Positions 12,466 through 22,972 of a stretch of 64,000 nt of DNA are shown here, piece after piece. Under the pieces are notes generated by a model, which was given only the letters and a program-made list of their open reading frames with translations, made no database searches and was not told the origin of the DNA. A program made the translations under genes and the position numbers. This DNA is from Uranotaenia lowii (taxonomy: Eukaryota > Arthropoda > Insecta > Diptera > Culicidae). Position 1 is the stretch's first letter. The number at the start of each line of letters is the position of its first letter. Location: positions 92,648,722 through 92,712,721 of the forward strand of contig NC_073691.1 of assembly GCF_029784155.1 (NCBI RefSeq), in the 5' to 3' direction.

Positions 12466-12960
12466 TTACTTTGCGTTTTTATTGATGTTTTTATGTGGCG
12501 TGTTGTCTGTGTGTATAAAACAATGTTCTGTGTCTTGTGTAACGTGTATTTGGCTCACTAACCGTGATGTGCTGCTGCTGCTGCGTAGCGACGTCGCGGT
12601 TCCGGAATTCCAGTTCCGGAAGCAGGAGGACCGTCGATTTAAGGGCGTATCGACGGGGTGCCGAAACCGTCGGCGCCAGCGGGCGTTGCTGGACTCGGTC
12701 GTTGCAGGCGTCTTCCTTCGTTGGCTATTAATCGGCCTGTCCACGAGAGTGCCCCGTATCCGGACAGGCCGAGAAGGGAAGTCCTCCTTAACAATTAGGG
12801 ATCCGCAGAACCCGAGGACGAAGATGATGATCCTATTACGATTAGGCGCGAGATCACAAGGATCTGCGGCCGAGCAGTGGGGAAGCCAACCGGCGTTTCT
12901 GGGCGAATTCCTTGGAACTTCACAACACTAAACGGGGACTAGACTTCACACACGGACGCC
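12466..12960 (-). repeat. GC-rich island, possible LTR or gene remnant
   Basis: About 400 bp here are much more GC-rich than the surroundings. Both strands are open for over 90 codons (12,482-12,931 plus; 12,466-12,744 minus), but neither translation resembles a known domain and both are low in complexity. The minus strand ends in a poly-A-signal-like AATAAAA near 12,480. A degraded LTR on the minus strand is possible; an untranslated exon is another option. Confidence 0.25.
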
Positions 12961-12964
12961 TGAT

Positions 12965-14890
12965 ATAGAAGAGAGCTTGAAATATGGAAGCAAGCTTCCT
13001 TTTCGACTTTTTCATTCCATTTTCCACATGATCCTCCTTTTCCTCCATTGACAGCAGCTTGCAGCATATGTAGCCTACTGTGGTGCTATCTTGGTGTCAG
13101 ACTGAACAAGGAACATGAATTTTCTAGAGCTAAACATTCAAAACTACAAAAGAAGACAAAAATCAAACGATTTGTAACCAACCGGTTACAAGACAAAATG
13201 AAGGTATTCACAACACTCGGGTTCACTGCAATTATAATCAAAAAACAAATTTCCACAACAATTTTCCTCTTTAGAGCTTTAAATTTTAAAAAATCCAATC
13301 AATTTCTTTCTATCCGCTATTTCGAAGCTGCGCTGCTGCCATCTGGGGTAGTACGATGAAGCGTGAGCAACATTCTGGGTGAACGATAAATTATAGACGA
13401 CTTTACATTGCTTCGAGTTAAGTTTTCATAAATCTAAATGATTATGAAAAAAAACACTCCTTTGAAAATTTTAAGTTTGTTTTCAATTAAATTAGAATAA
13501 ATTAGCCTGGTAGAAGAGTCAATTCTATCTGATAGCTCCATTTTAAAAAAGTCAGTTGGTCAGAAAAAACTAACATGTAAATCAATCTTTTCGTTCATTT
13601 TCTAAACTTTTAATTTTTTCCAATTATCTATATTGGTGTATCATATCTTTATATTAAACTTTATGCGCTTCTCGTCGATCTGTATGCATGAACAATTTGT
13701 TACTTTAAACTATTGGATTTGGTTTAGTTGTAACATTTCATGAATACGTTATATAAAAATTTAAATAGTTTCAGCCTAAGACAGTATAAAGTGTTAAATT
13801 TTAATTTTAATTTTTTTACGGCTAGTGGTTGTATAAATTTAATTTTTAATAAAATTTCTCCAAAAAAATCATATAAGGTCCGATAAAGTACAAAACATGA
13901 TATAACCATTGAACGATGTCAATTGCATACCGTCAAAGTAAACTTAAATTGTGTATTTATTCAAGGATATATTTTTTCCATGGCATTTTTACCACCATCA
14001 AATATCCAAATCCGCCTTACAGCTTTAAAATTATTACGCCTGATAGTATGCAGCTGCAGAATGAAACCTAATAGAAAATATCAAAAATTTATGTTTTTTC
14101 GAATAAAAAAAATCTAGCTTACCAATTGTTGGTTCTTCCCCAAATTTTGAAGGAATGTTAATTGATTTCTTCTTTAACAAACTGCAATTGAAAATGTGCA
14201 TTTGGCTTGAGTTTTCATTCAGAAATATGTGAAATACTCTGAAGAGTTTTTGGCGTAGTAAAAAATTGACCTTTTTTGTTGTCCATTTGCGATGCTTCAC
14301 GGAACATATACATTTTTTCCTGTAGCTCAAAATAATCTCTGAATCTTCTACTTTAAATTTGTATACATCATTTTCTGAAAAACCCTAACCAAATCAGAGA
14401 AAATAATGATTTATTACTAGCTAGTTTTTCCCCCTGTTTGTTTACATTTTTTGCACGCACACGATCTGTCAAAAATTAGCTTCGAAATCGCGAATTTGAG
14501 AAGCTTTTCCGTAGCACGAAAAAAACGCGTGTTGACGCTTCAGCACACGCCTACTCTTTTCACTCAGAGTTCGTATATTTTATAATGAAAAAAAAAAACG
14601 CGCTAATAGCTTTTTTACTTGCTGGCATTATGGTCAAACAAAATAAGTATCCATGGAATTACTGCAATGAGATTAAAAAAATCTTTAAACGCGGTAAATT
14701 CGGAAGATAACTTTTTCTTTCAAACAAATTCAAAACACTTATATGGAAAAACAATTTCTAATAAAATTATTTAAAAAAAAAACTGTCCTTTATTGAAATT
14801 TCCACCCAAAGAATCTTACTAGAAAATCCAAAACGAACCCCGTGTTCATATGAAATCCCACGAAAGAGAGTTTAAACTGAATTAAAAAAT
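12965..14890. other. No gene recognised; AT-rich
   Basis: Very AT-rich sequence with short ORFs on both strands. None resembles a protein domain, and no paired inverted ends were identified. Confidence 0.4.
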
Positions 14891-14894
14891 TGAT

Positions 14895-15500
14895 AAGATT
14901 ATATAGGTACTAGCACAGGATCCCAAGCAAAATTAGGTCCAGATTATACTATGGAAAAACCTGAAGTTTGTATAGCATTACGTGGATTTTTTTTCGGAAT
15001 GAACAAAAAAAAAGTTTTTCACCAATGATTTTGGTCTTTATCAACCAATTTTTCTTTTAATTTGAGTGTTTAAAGCTTTAATTATAACAATATTTCATCT
15101 GATCTGAAGAACGCTTTTCGATTAGGTTTATCATAAAACAGTTATTAAGCTTCAAAAATGGGTATTTAAGCATCGATTAACGACCATTTATGTATTTTTT
15201 GTAATTGACCCTTCAGAAGCTCATTTTTGAAACTCAAAATCTTCTTTTACCATTATCTTTATCGAAATGCAACTATGGGATAAACTATTTGACAAAATGA
15301 AAGCTTTGTGAATGGCTATAATGAAAACATGTCAGCCGATAGGGATTTCATTTTTTTCTTTTCATTTCAAATTCATATTTTTCATATGAAATTTTTCATA
15401 ATTCTATACAAATTTTAGGCTCATTGCGCCATCTTTTTCCGTGGTTCGATCCCTTAAATATAGCATTGGACTTTGTGCTAGGCCAAGGATCTATTTGAGC
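14895..15500. mobile_element. Old diverged copy of the 62.5-63.3 kb foldback MITE
   Basis: Several landmarks occur in the same order as in the foldback MITE at 62,531-63,314: an ACCTGAAGTTTGTATAG block, a TTTTTCACCAATGATTTTGG block, AATATTTCATCTGATCTGAAG, a mirrored TTATCGAAATGCAAC block and a final GTGCTAGGCCAAGGATC. Identity is much lower and the ends are eroded, so boundaries are approximate. Confidence 0.55.
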
Positions 15501-15867
15501 TTGCAACTAATAATATTCCCATAAGTCGGCTAATTATGGGCACTCTAATGTCCATTAACTGATTTTAAACATATCAAAGGCTTTTGAAATGATCATTTAT
15601 TATTCTTTTCCTTTGCTATTACGTATTAAAAAGATTCAAAAACACATTTCAATGCTTTTACGAATACATTTTTTCAAGTATTATTTTTTTCTAAATAATA
15701 TTCACATGCTCGTACAAAAAAAAACTCGAATATAATATATATATTTTTTGGGATTAAATGGATCGATTTCATCGCCAAATCACATTATTTGTTGAGTTTC
15801 TAAGCATTTCTAGTAAATTAAGCATTAATTTTAAGATTATACTTTGATTTATTTTATGTAGCTGGAC

Positions 15868-16260
15868 CATAAAATTTCGTGACGTCACAACGCTTTGCAA
15901 AACTGTGTTTAAAAAATGGCGCGTTGTGACGTCACGAAACTCAATCGCTTTAAAATCAATTTAAATCAAGATTTGAAAAAATCAAAAACAGCGACTTTTT
16001 GGTTGTAATGAATCGATACTTTTCTGAATATTTTTCATAGAATTTGATCGAATAGAAGAGCAAAAAAATACGGTTTTATAAAAAAAAAAACAGAAAAGTG
16101 GAAAAAGTGGCGCGTTGTGACGTCACGATTTCTTTTGCTTATATTTTAATAACTATTTTTTCAATAAAAATACTTATGATTTCAAATTATAGTGAATTCT
16201 GAACTTAGATGTATAATTCTTTTCAATGTGCGATATAAACTGACGTCACGTCACGCTGGA
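15868..16260. repeat. Cluster of TGACGTCA palindromes in inverted GCGTTGTGACGTCAC blocks
   Basis: Perfect TGACGTCA octamers lie at 15,880, 15,927, 16,118 and 16,241. The first two are in inverted orientation within a longer shared block (CGTGACGTCACAACGC against GCGTTGTGACGTCACG), and the third repeats the block directly. TGACGTCA is the CREB/ATF binding palindrome. The repeated flanks suggest a decayed inverted-repeat transposon that spread the motif, rather than a gene enhancer. Confidence 0.5.
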
Positions 16261-16264
16261 ATGG

Positions 16265-18350
16265 GTCAAATATAAATAACTCTAATCATGGCCGTAGGAA
16301 CGGGGGGATTTTTGAAGTTAAACCTCAATCCCCCCCTTCCCACATAAGGGTCCATCAAAAGCAAGCGAGGTATTCTACTCTACACTCAAAGTTTGTTATT
16401 CTAAATCAAATTTTGATCATGGAGTAAGGTTATTCGATAATAATAATCTTGACTCAGAACTGATGTCAAAACCTCAATAACCAATCCCAAGTTCAGAATT
16501 CAGCTATAGTTTTTCAAAATTTTCTCACTTACTGATATGAATTAATTTCTGGATACTAAAAAAATAAGATTAATCTCATTTCAGAAATTCTGGTTCCTTA
16601 TAACGAAAATCGAAATTGTATTTGTGTTTTCATATTAAGAATTATGTATCCAGATTAGAATTCTTGATTTTCGGTACAAATCATCATTCAAAATTGAATT
16701 AGAAAGCTGTGTTTGAAATCGTCGTTTAAATTTGGGTTTACAGTTCCTCCAAAATTTGATTCATAATTTTCTAAACTCATGCGCATTTTTACATTTAGAT
16801 AATGTTTATCCAAATGTCAAAAAAAAGTTTAGGAATCATTATGAGTTTTTGTTTTATAGTCAGCTTCAAAGTTTCAAATAAACGAATTTCGAATCAAAAA
16901 TCAGATTTGAAGTTCATGCAAAATTCTTATGCAAAACTCAAACATAACAAAGCTTTAAAATAGCGATATAGATTCATCATTCGATTCATTTCTTTTTATT
17001 TAGATCTGCAAGTCGGAATAGAAATATAGTATAGAAGTAAAGAATAATCATTGAAACCCAAAACATCCGAATTATAATTACACGGAGATAAATATATAGA
17101 TATATCAATTGTATTTCAAGATAGATCTCTAATTAATCACTAATCATTTCGTTAAAATTGTTAGGATTAATGCAATCCAAAGACTTCGCCGAATTTTCAG
17201 GTAAAACATTTCATTCCTCAACGACCGGTTGGAAATTCCAAAACAGTTGTCATCAATGAGTCAGGCGATCAGTAGCAGTAGAGTAATACTTTAGTGATTC
17301 ATCCCATAGGCTCGTCGCGCAGAGTCACAACAACGGAACTGATCGTGTCGTTTTTGGCATAAGTACCAACTAGCGCTAAGGTGCCTACTTTGATAAAGCT
17401 GGTGAACCTGGGGCAGGCGACGCTATGAATTTGCATCGTTTGTAACCCACTTACGAGACAAGGCCTGCTCAGGTTATGGTTATTTAATTTGTATTACGTT
17501 GTTTTGAGATTGAGGTGGCGAAATACTTCCGCAGTTGGTACGCTTTTTGCGAATTTTTATTGACATTTCGAGACCGTACAGTTATCAGGTAGGTACATCT
17601 ATTTTGTTAGCGGGAATGGATGCATGGAACCTAGGCTTAAGTGGCCGTACAGATACCACGTGGACAGAATAATGAGATTTTTGATCTGCTCCTACCCCTC
17701 CGTGGACAAGCGTGGAAATTAGCGCAAAAATAACTTTTGTTATAAGTAAACTCAACAAAAGTGTGTTGTTGAGTGTTGATTTTGAATTAGCTATTAATGA
17801 AATATCGGGATAACTTTTTTTTTAATTGTCACTAGTTTCCCTCATATGTCTAAATTAACACGAACAAATCGTTTATATTTGCTACAAATTCAGAGCTTCT
17901 AAATTCTTGATTTTGTTTTGAATTTTAATGAAATGACAAATTTGAAAATGTCATATAAGGTGGTGAATATGGTTATAACACTGAAATACTTGAAATATTT
18001 CTTCTGCTGTCGTCATACATTAATTGCCTTCAATATGCAGTTCTTTTTTTATTTGCTCAGAATTAGATGGAAACAATAAAAAAATAATCATTAAACTACG
18101 TACGGAATCATGTAATTTTCAATTTTCTTTATTTTTAGAAATTTTTACCATGTTTAATGGATGAACTCGTTCCAAGAAGTAAAAAAAACCTTTGGCCTTC
18201 AAGTGTTAAATTGCCTTTATTGTAAGAAATTTCAATTTTAGTCAAATTATCCAACGGAATGATCAGTTTTCCAGTGGGCGTTTAAGAAACGTATGACCAC
18301 AGAGAGTTACTTTTGACTGAATTTTGAATTTCACTTCTTTTATATTATAC
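16265..18350. other. No gene recognised
   Basis: A C-rich run occurs at 16,329-16,338 and a mixed-composition stretch at 17,200-17,700 (such as ACCAACTAGCGCTAAGGTGC) has no open reading frame of note. The rest is AT-rich. No paired repeats or RNA genes were seen. Confidence 0.4.
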
Positions 18351-18355
18351 TTTAT

Positions 18356-18523
18356 ACTTATTAACTTTTTTCGGTAAGTGAAACAACTTTTTTTCAATTT
18401 ACGTAACGTTTCGGGTTACTTTCATTCACCCATCATCAGATGTCCCCCAGAGTAACCCGAAACGTTGCGTAAATAAAAAATAAAAAAAAAAGTTGTTTCA
18501 CTCACCGAAAAAAGTCAATAAGT
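18356..18523. mobile_element. Short hairpin MITE, ACTTATTAACTTTTTTCGG ends
   Basis: Inverted arms of about 70 bp (from ACTTATTAACTTTTTTCGG to AACGTTTCGGGTTACT, mirrored from AGTAACCCGAAACGTT) flank a loop containing ATCATCAGATG. The arms differ by a few substitutions and an A-run length change. There is no coding capacity. Confidence 0.7.
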
Positions 18524-19076
18524 AAAAACCGTTTAAAAAGTACCGGTGATAAACTTTATCCATTCCTTTATTTTTGACCAACTGAGGCAGTTGAAATAAC
18601 TAACAGTTTTATAATAAGTTTTTGCATTTCTCGAACGTCAGAGGACGAATCGGCTATATTCAGTCAATTAGGAACATTCTTGACGATCAGTTTTACTCTT
18701 TAGAACTGATCCTAGACATCTCAAAGCTGGTTACTTTCAAGTATCACTTTTGCATCAGATTATCCAAGATTGAGCACTTCTAGCTTGAAGGAAATAGCAA
18801 TTAAATCTGAAAATATTGTTCCATTATGCAACCGGACGAAAATGTAACGAAACTTCAACAGAAATTTTCATGAAACATGCCAAACAGTTCATACGACCTG
18901 TTCAAAAAAAAATTATCAATTCAGAATCAGGAAAAATCATTCTATTAAAATTTTACTTCAAGAATAAAAACCTAATACATATCTGAAATTTAAATATAAA
19001 TTTGAATTTAAAATTCTGTTTTTTTTTCTTTTTTTCACAGCTGGTTTATTGAGAATTTTTAAACTTTATAACGTCA

Positions 19077-19233
19077 CTAGCTGACCCGGTAAACTTCATT
19101 TTACCTTTTTATGTAATCGTAATGAATGTTTGATTTCATCTACACTTCACTTAACTTCATCGTGCTCGCGAATCGATTCTTATGGAAATCGTAACAAATA
19201 AAGTTGAATTTGTATTGGGACCACCTTCCATAA
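19077..19233 (+). repeat. Left part of TAGCTGACCCGG repeat, host of the LTR element
   Basis: The stretch starts with CTAGCTGACCCGGTAAACTT, as at 1893, and ends GGGACCACCTTCCATAA just before the 5' LTR. After the 3' LTR the sequence resumes as ATAAAAAGTGAGATTCTTGA. An uninterrupted version of that junction (GACCCCCCTTTCATAAAAAG) lies at 28,804-28,823. The LTR element therefore landed inside this repeat. Confidence 0.65.
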
Positions 19234-20309
19234 TGTTACCGATTCAATCGTTGTTTGCATTCGGTACAAATGCAATGGTGTAATGTTTGTTTTGCGCGTA
19301 TTTCATAATTTAATTTTTGTTAGTTTGATTATTGTTAGTTTTGGCTCATTATATGTTTGAATTTAAATTAGCTATAAAACCAGTTTGCCTAATATGCTTT
19401 AAGCGAGGTTGACCGTCAAATGACAGGTGTCAACTAACACATCTGACACCGGATCCAGAATAAGCCCAAAAGGAAAGAGCGGGAACCCTGGGCTTATGCG
19501 TGAACGGAAGCCATCTGCTCGTTCACTTAATTTGGAACACGGAAACGAGTTAGACGTATATTTTTTAAAACCCTCACTGTAAACGTTCGTTAGTTCGGAG
19601 TGGTGTGCGGAGTGTCCGGTCAAGTGTGCCGAAGCAAAGGGAGCAACCGGGGCCAGGAATTAGTGAGGACCGTTTTACACTTCCGTCAATCGGTGTAACT
19701 CGGCAGGTGCCCGGTGAAATCCCCAACCGTCCTGGAAAGCGTTACGCTGTTTCCCAACGCTTTGCCAGGTTGAATAGTGTTCCATCCGCCGTGCAAATAC
19801 CACCAATAGCAGCTCCGAGCGACGCCCCTGTGGGCGGTGAAATATTTCGGGCAAGACCCATTCACTCTATCGGACCCGCGGCCAACATCTCCATTGCCGG
19901 GGTGCCGGTACTATCGGTCTGGTGATCGGTCACGAATTATCAACAACCCCGATCCAGTTACCGAGAACAACAAAATTGTAGGCCGATATACGCACGATTC
20001 TGGCCGACGGATTGAAGATCTACGAGCTCCTGACTGCAGTGATGGTCATCCCAGGTTATGACGAGATTCCCCGCTAAAGGCAGAAAATGGCAAGTCTTAG
20101 TTAATAAAATGTAAAAACGTATTTCCTACTTCTTATAATTAGATTTTGTGTAATGAGCCCTAGAGATTTTGTCTTGTACGATTGTATTTGTCCGCTTTGT
20201 TGGCAGCGATTGGTCGTTCCCGTCCTCCCTGAGAACGTGCGCCGACCCTGAGAGTAAGTATATTCGAGTTGAGCTGGCCGGAAGTGGATGACCAAGTCAT
20301 TAGCTTTCA
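19234..20309 (+). repeat. 5' LTR
   Basis: The LTR begins TGTTACCGATTC and ends AGCTTTCA, matching 27,563-28,638 at a fixed offset of 8,329 with no difference found by eye. The four small ORFs inside it recur identically in the other LTR and are not genes. TATA-like and initiator signals were not clearly identified. Confidence 0.95.
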
Positions 20310-20311
20310 AT

Positions 20312-20320
20312 TGGCGATCC
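20312..20320 (+). promoter_or_regulatory. Primer binding site (TGGCGATCC)
   Basis: Two bases after the LTR end, TGGCGATCC begins with the TGG that pairs with the CCA end of a tRNA primer, as usual in LTR elements. Which tRNA it matches was not determined. The bases beyond TGGCGATCC do not look like a T-arm complement, so pairing may be short. Confidence 0.6.
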
Positions 20321-20683
20321 TTCGGAAAAGAAAAAATACTCTAGTTTTCACTAGAATATTTTTTTTACGTACCTCAGGGAGACTCAAAACCTCCTGTCGC
20401 TTGTCTTGATCGTTTGATGGAGTTCTCGCTTTTCTCCGGAGTTTGCCAAGATTCTGTTTGACCACCGCTTAAAAACAAAATAATCTAAGCGGAAAGGGGG
20501 GCGGGGAAATTTCGGTTTAGCTATTTCATCAATCCAAATATCAGCATTTTCGTCCGATTGTTTCTCTGCGCCACCTTGTTATTTCTGCATTTCAGGTTCA
20601 TCATATCTTAACTTCTTTATTCATAACTATTTTGCTACAAACTTATCTGTTTTGCTACACTTTTTAATATTTGTGTTCCAAAA

Positions 20684-22972
20684 ATGGAAACAAATTCTAA
20701 AGAGTTACGGCAGAGATTCGTAGATAGATATCTAGAATTGCGCCCAGAGTTACTTGATGGAAGTGACTTAGATATGGAATTGAGTATGAGAGAAATAGAA
20801 ATCACCGGTGACCGATCTCTGTCCAGACTCCGACGTATTTTGCGGGACTTACTCAGAAAAGAAAAAGATCGGGGTCTTCCGGAAATGGTGATACCTGGAA
20901 CAGTAGAAGACGAATTAGCCTTGTGTAGGGAAAGAGTGAACAATTTGGAACTATCAGTTATGACATCCTCAAGAGTGCAACCAAAGTACAAGCACATTTT
21001 TCTTCATTTAGCAAACAGACTGTCAGTTTTAGGTAATACTTCCGATACCGAGATAAAAGAGGAAGCAATCGATCTTTTGACTAGAGTATGTGATCATTTG
21101 GACACGTACTTTCCAACAAACATCCCTGAACCTACTCCAATGCAAGAAATTGTTGATAACTTGTTCGAAAAAGCAAATGAGGGGGAGAAGGAGAATTCAG
21201 CTCCGGAACAGGAAGCCATCGAGTGCCTCAAGCGCATGGGAGTGTTATCCAAAGAACTGGATAAGCCTGATGTTAACGTTTTCCGTGATGCTCTAATCGC
21301 CTTAGAAAAAGAATTGATTCAATTACGAACTAGATCCATTCCAAACGAACAGAGTGAATCCGCGATAACAACAGTTATTCCATCCGCGAATGTACCGTCA
21401 ATTGCTAAAACTAATACGGGAGCAATACCGAAATCAACGGACTTTACTAACGGTTGCACTGCTGTTACTGGTCAATATTCTCAACCGATTACCACCCCTA
21501 TGATAGCATCTTCAGTTTTTTCATCCAGTTCAATTTTGCCACGCCCGACAGTAAATCCAACAAGAACCCAGAACCCTTATTCATCCGATTACCAAGTTTA
21601 CGATCGTTTTAACAATTACACATCTTTTGCTAATAATGAACCGTGGATACAATCATTGACTAACGGTTATTCGCGACAACAAATACCTCAAATGGCGCCC
21701 ACAACCCTTAATTCTCAAATCCCAGCAACAGTTTCTAGTGTCTCTAGTCGTTGGCCACAGTTACCGTATACCAGTAAACCTTATGTTTCCGCACAATTGC
21801 CTTCAACTTTATATAGCCAACCATTACCAGGCGCATACGCCTCGATGCCGTACGCTCCACACAACCCGATGGCTACGCCTCAACCCTCGTTTCCGTTGGC
21901 TCCGCCACTGGCCACTTTTTCGAATCCTTACCCGTTCAATTACGCATCTCCAATGGGATATCCGTTAGATAGAAACGTAGCTTCTTCCCACAGAACCCTT
22001 CCGGTTTCAATGTGGAAAATAGAGAAATATTCCGGTACTGACCGAGGAGCAAAACTTAATGAATTTCTAGCCCTGGTAGATCAGTTAGCTCTTTCGGAAC
22101 GAATATCTGAACAGGAGCTATTCGATTCGGCATTCCATTTATTCGAAGGACCAGCCAAAAGTTGGTACATGTCCATGCGGCATCCTTATCCTGGACGATT
22201 AATAAATTGGCCACATTTGGTTTGGGAATTGAAGCGCAATTTCGCTCATCCGGAGTTAGATGTTCTTTTGCGTTGTCAAATCTATCAGCGACGTCAACAG
22301 CGTAGTGAAACTTTCCAGGAATATTATTTCGCTATGGACAAAATGTTCCGTAGTATGATGTCCCCGATGGACGACCGAGAAAAATTGGACATACTAAAAC
22401 GGAACTTACGCAACGATTATAAGAAGTCCTTACTCTGGCAACCGGTGATAGACCTATCTCAGCTTCTCGCGGCGGGTCACGCTATCGATTCCACAAATGT
22501 TTCCCTTTTCAATCAAATGTTTGGTCAAGAACGAACCGTAAACGTAGTCACTCAAAATAATAACCCACCCCCAAGAGCAGCTAACTCGCGCCAAACATTT
22601 TCAAATAATAATTATTCTGAAAATTGGAAAAATAAGAATAGAAACCCATCTTATGAAAACCAACGATCTTTAGCGAACCTCGGTGAGACTAGAAAAGCTT
22701 CCGAGCCAAAACCCTCATCGTCGGGAGAACCCAAAGCAGCTCAGCTTCGCCGCACGCTTGAATTTCTAGTTTCCGGTTTCGAACCCCCGCCACCGCATGT
22801 ATGTTTAAATTGTCGTCAACCAGATCACCAGGTGCAGCAGTGTCGCACGCTGAAAGGGCTGATTTGTTACGTCTGCGGGTTCAAAGGCTACGATGCTCAG
22901 CACTGCCCGTACTGCCAAAAAAACGGCAGGCCGACGATCGAAAAACGCCGAGAGTCGAAAGAAACCGCGTAG
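20684..22972 (+). CDS. gag: gag polyprotein (762 aa) of the LTR retrotransposon
   Basis: Structural protein forming the cytoplasmic particle that packages element RNA. The first ~110 residues are charged and probably helical; residues about 215-440 are a Ser/Pro/Asn-rich linker. A retrotransposon gag (capsid) domain follows at about 444-610, starting WKIEKYSGTDRGAKLNEF. The C-terminal nucleocapsid has a regular knuckle (C707-x2-C710-x4-H715-x4-C720) and a second motif with Cys at 728, 731 and 741 but Tyr at 736 where His is expected; H740 and C744 are nearby. The ORF opens 375 bp after the 5' LTR and overlaps pol in the -1 frame. A canonical slip heptamer sits at 22,918. Confidence 0.93.
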   Translation: METNSKELRQRFVDRYLELRPELLDGSDLDMELSMREIEITGDRSLSRLRRILRDLLRKEKDRGLPEMVIPGTVEDELALCRERVNNLELSVMTSSRVQPKYKHIFLHLANRLSVLGNTSDTEIKEEAIDLLTRVCDHLDTYFPTNIPEPTPMQEIVDNLFEKANEGEKENSAPEQEAIECLKRMGVLSKELDKPDVNVFRDALIALEKELIQLRTRSIPNEQSESAITTVIPSANVPSIAKTNTGAIPKSTDFTNGCTAVTGQYSQPITTPMIASSVFSSSSILPRPTVNPTRTQNPYSSDYQVYDRFNNYTSFANNEPWIQSLTNGYSRQQIPQMAPTTLNSQIPATVSSVSSRWPQLPYTSKPYVSAQLPSTLYSQPLPGAYASMPYAPHNPMATPQPSFPLAPPLATFSNPYPFNYASPMGYPLDRNVASSHRTLPVSMWKIEKYSGTDRGAKLNEFLALVDQLALSERISEQELFDSAFHLFEGPAKSWYMSMRHPYPGRLINWPHLVWELKRNFAHPELDVLLRCQIYQRRQQRSETFQEYYFAMDKMFRSMMSPMDDREKLDILKRNLRNDYKKSLLWQPVIDLSQLLAAGHAIDSTNVSLFNQMFGQERTVNVVTQNNNPPPRAANSRQTFSNNNYSENWKNKNRNPSYENQRSLANLGETRKASEPKPSSSGEPKAAQLRRTLEFLVSGFEPPPPHVCLNCRQPDHQVQQCRTLKGLICYVCGFKGYDAQHCPYCQKNGRPTIEKRRESKETA

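Noticed and set aside
12482..12931. 149-codon plus-strand ORF
   Set aside because: The composition is GC-rich on both strands, an overlapping minus ORF is equally open, and no domain, splice context or start-site support is visible.
19399..20310. Four ORFs of 69-106 codons in the 5' LTR, repeated at 27,728-28,639
   Set aside because: They lie on both strands within the LTRs and recur only because the LTRs are duplicates.
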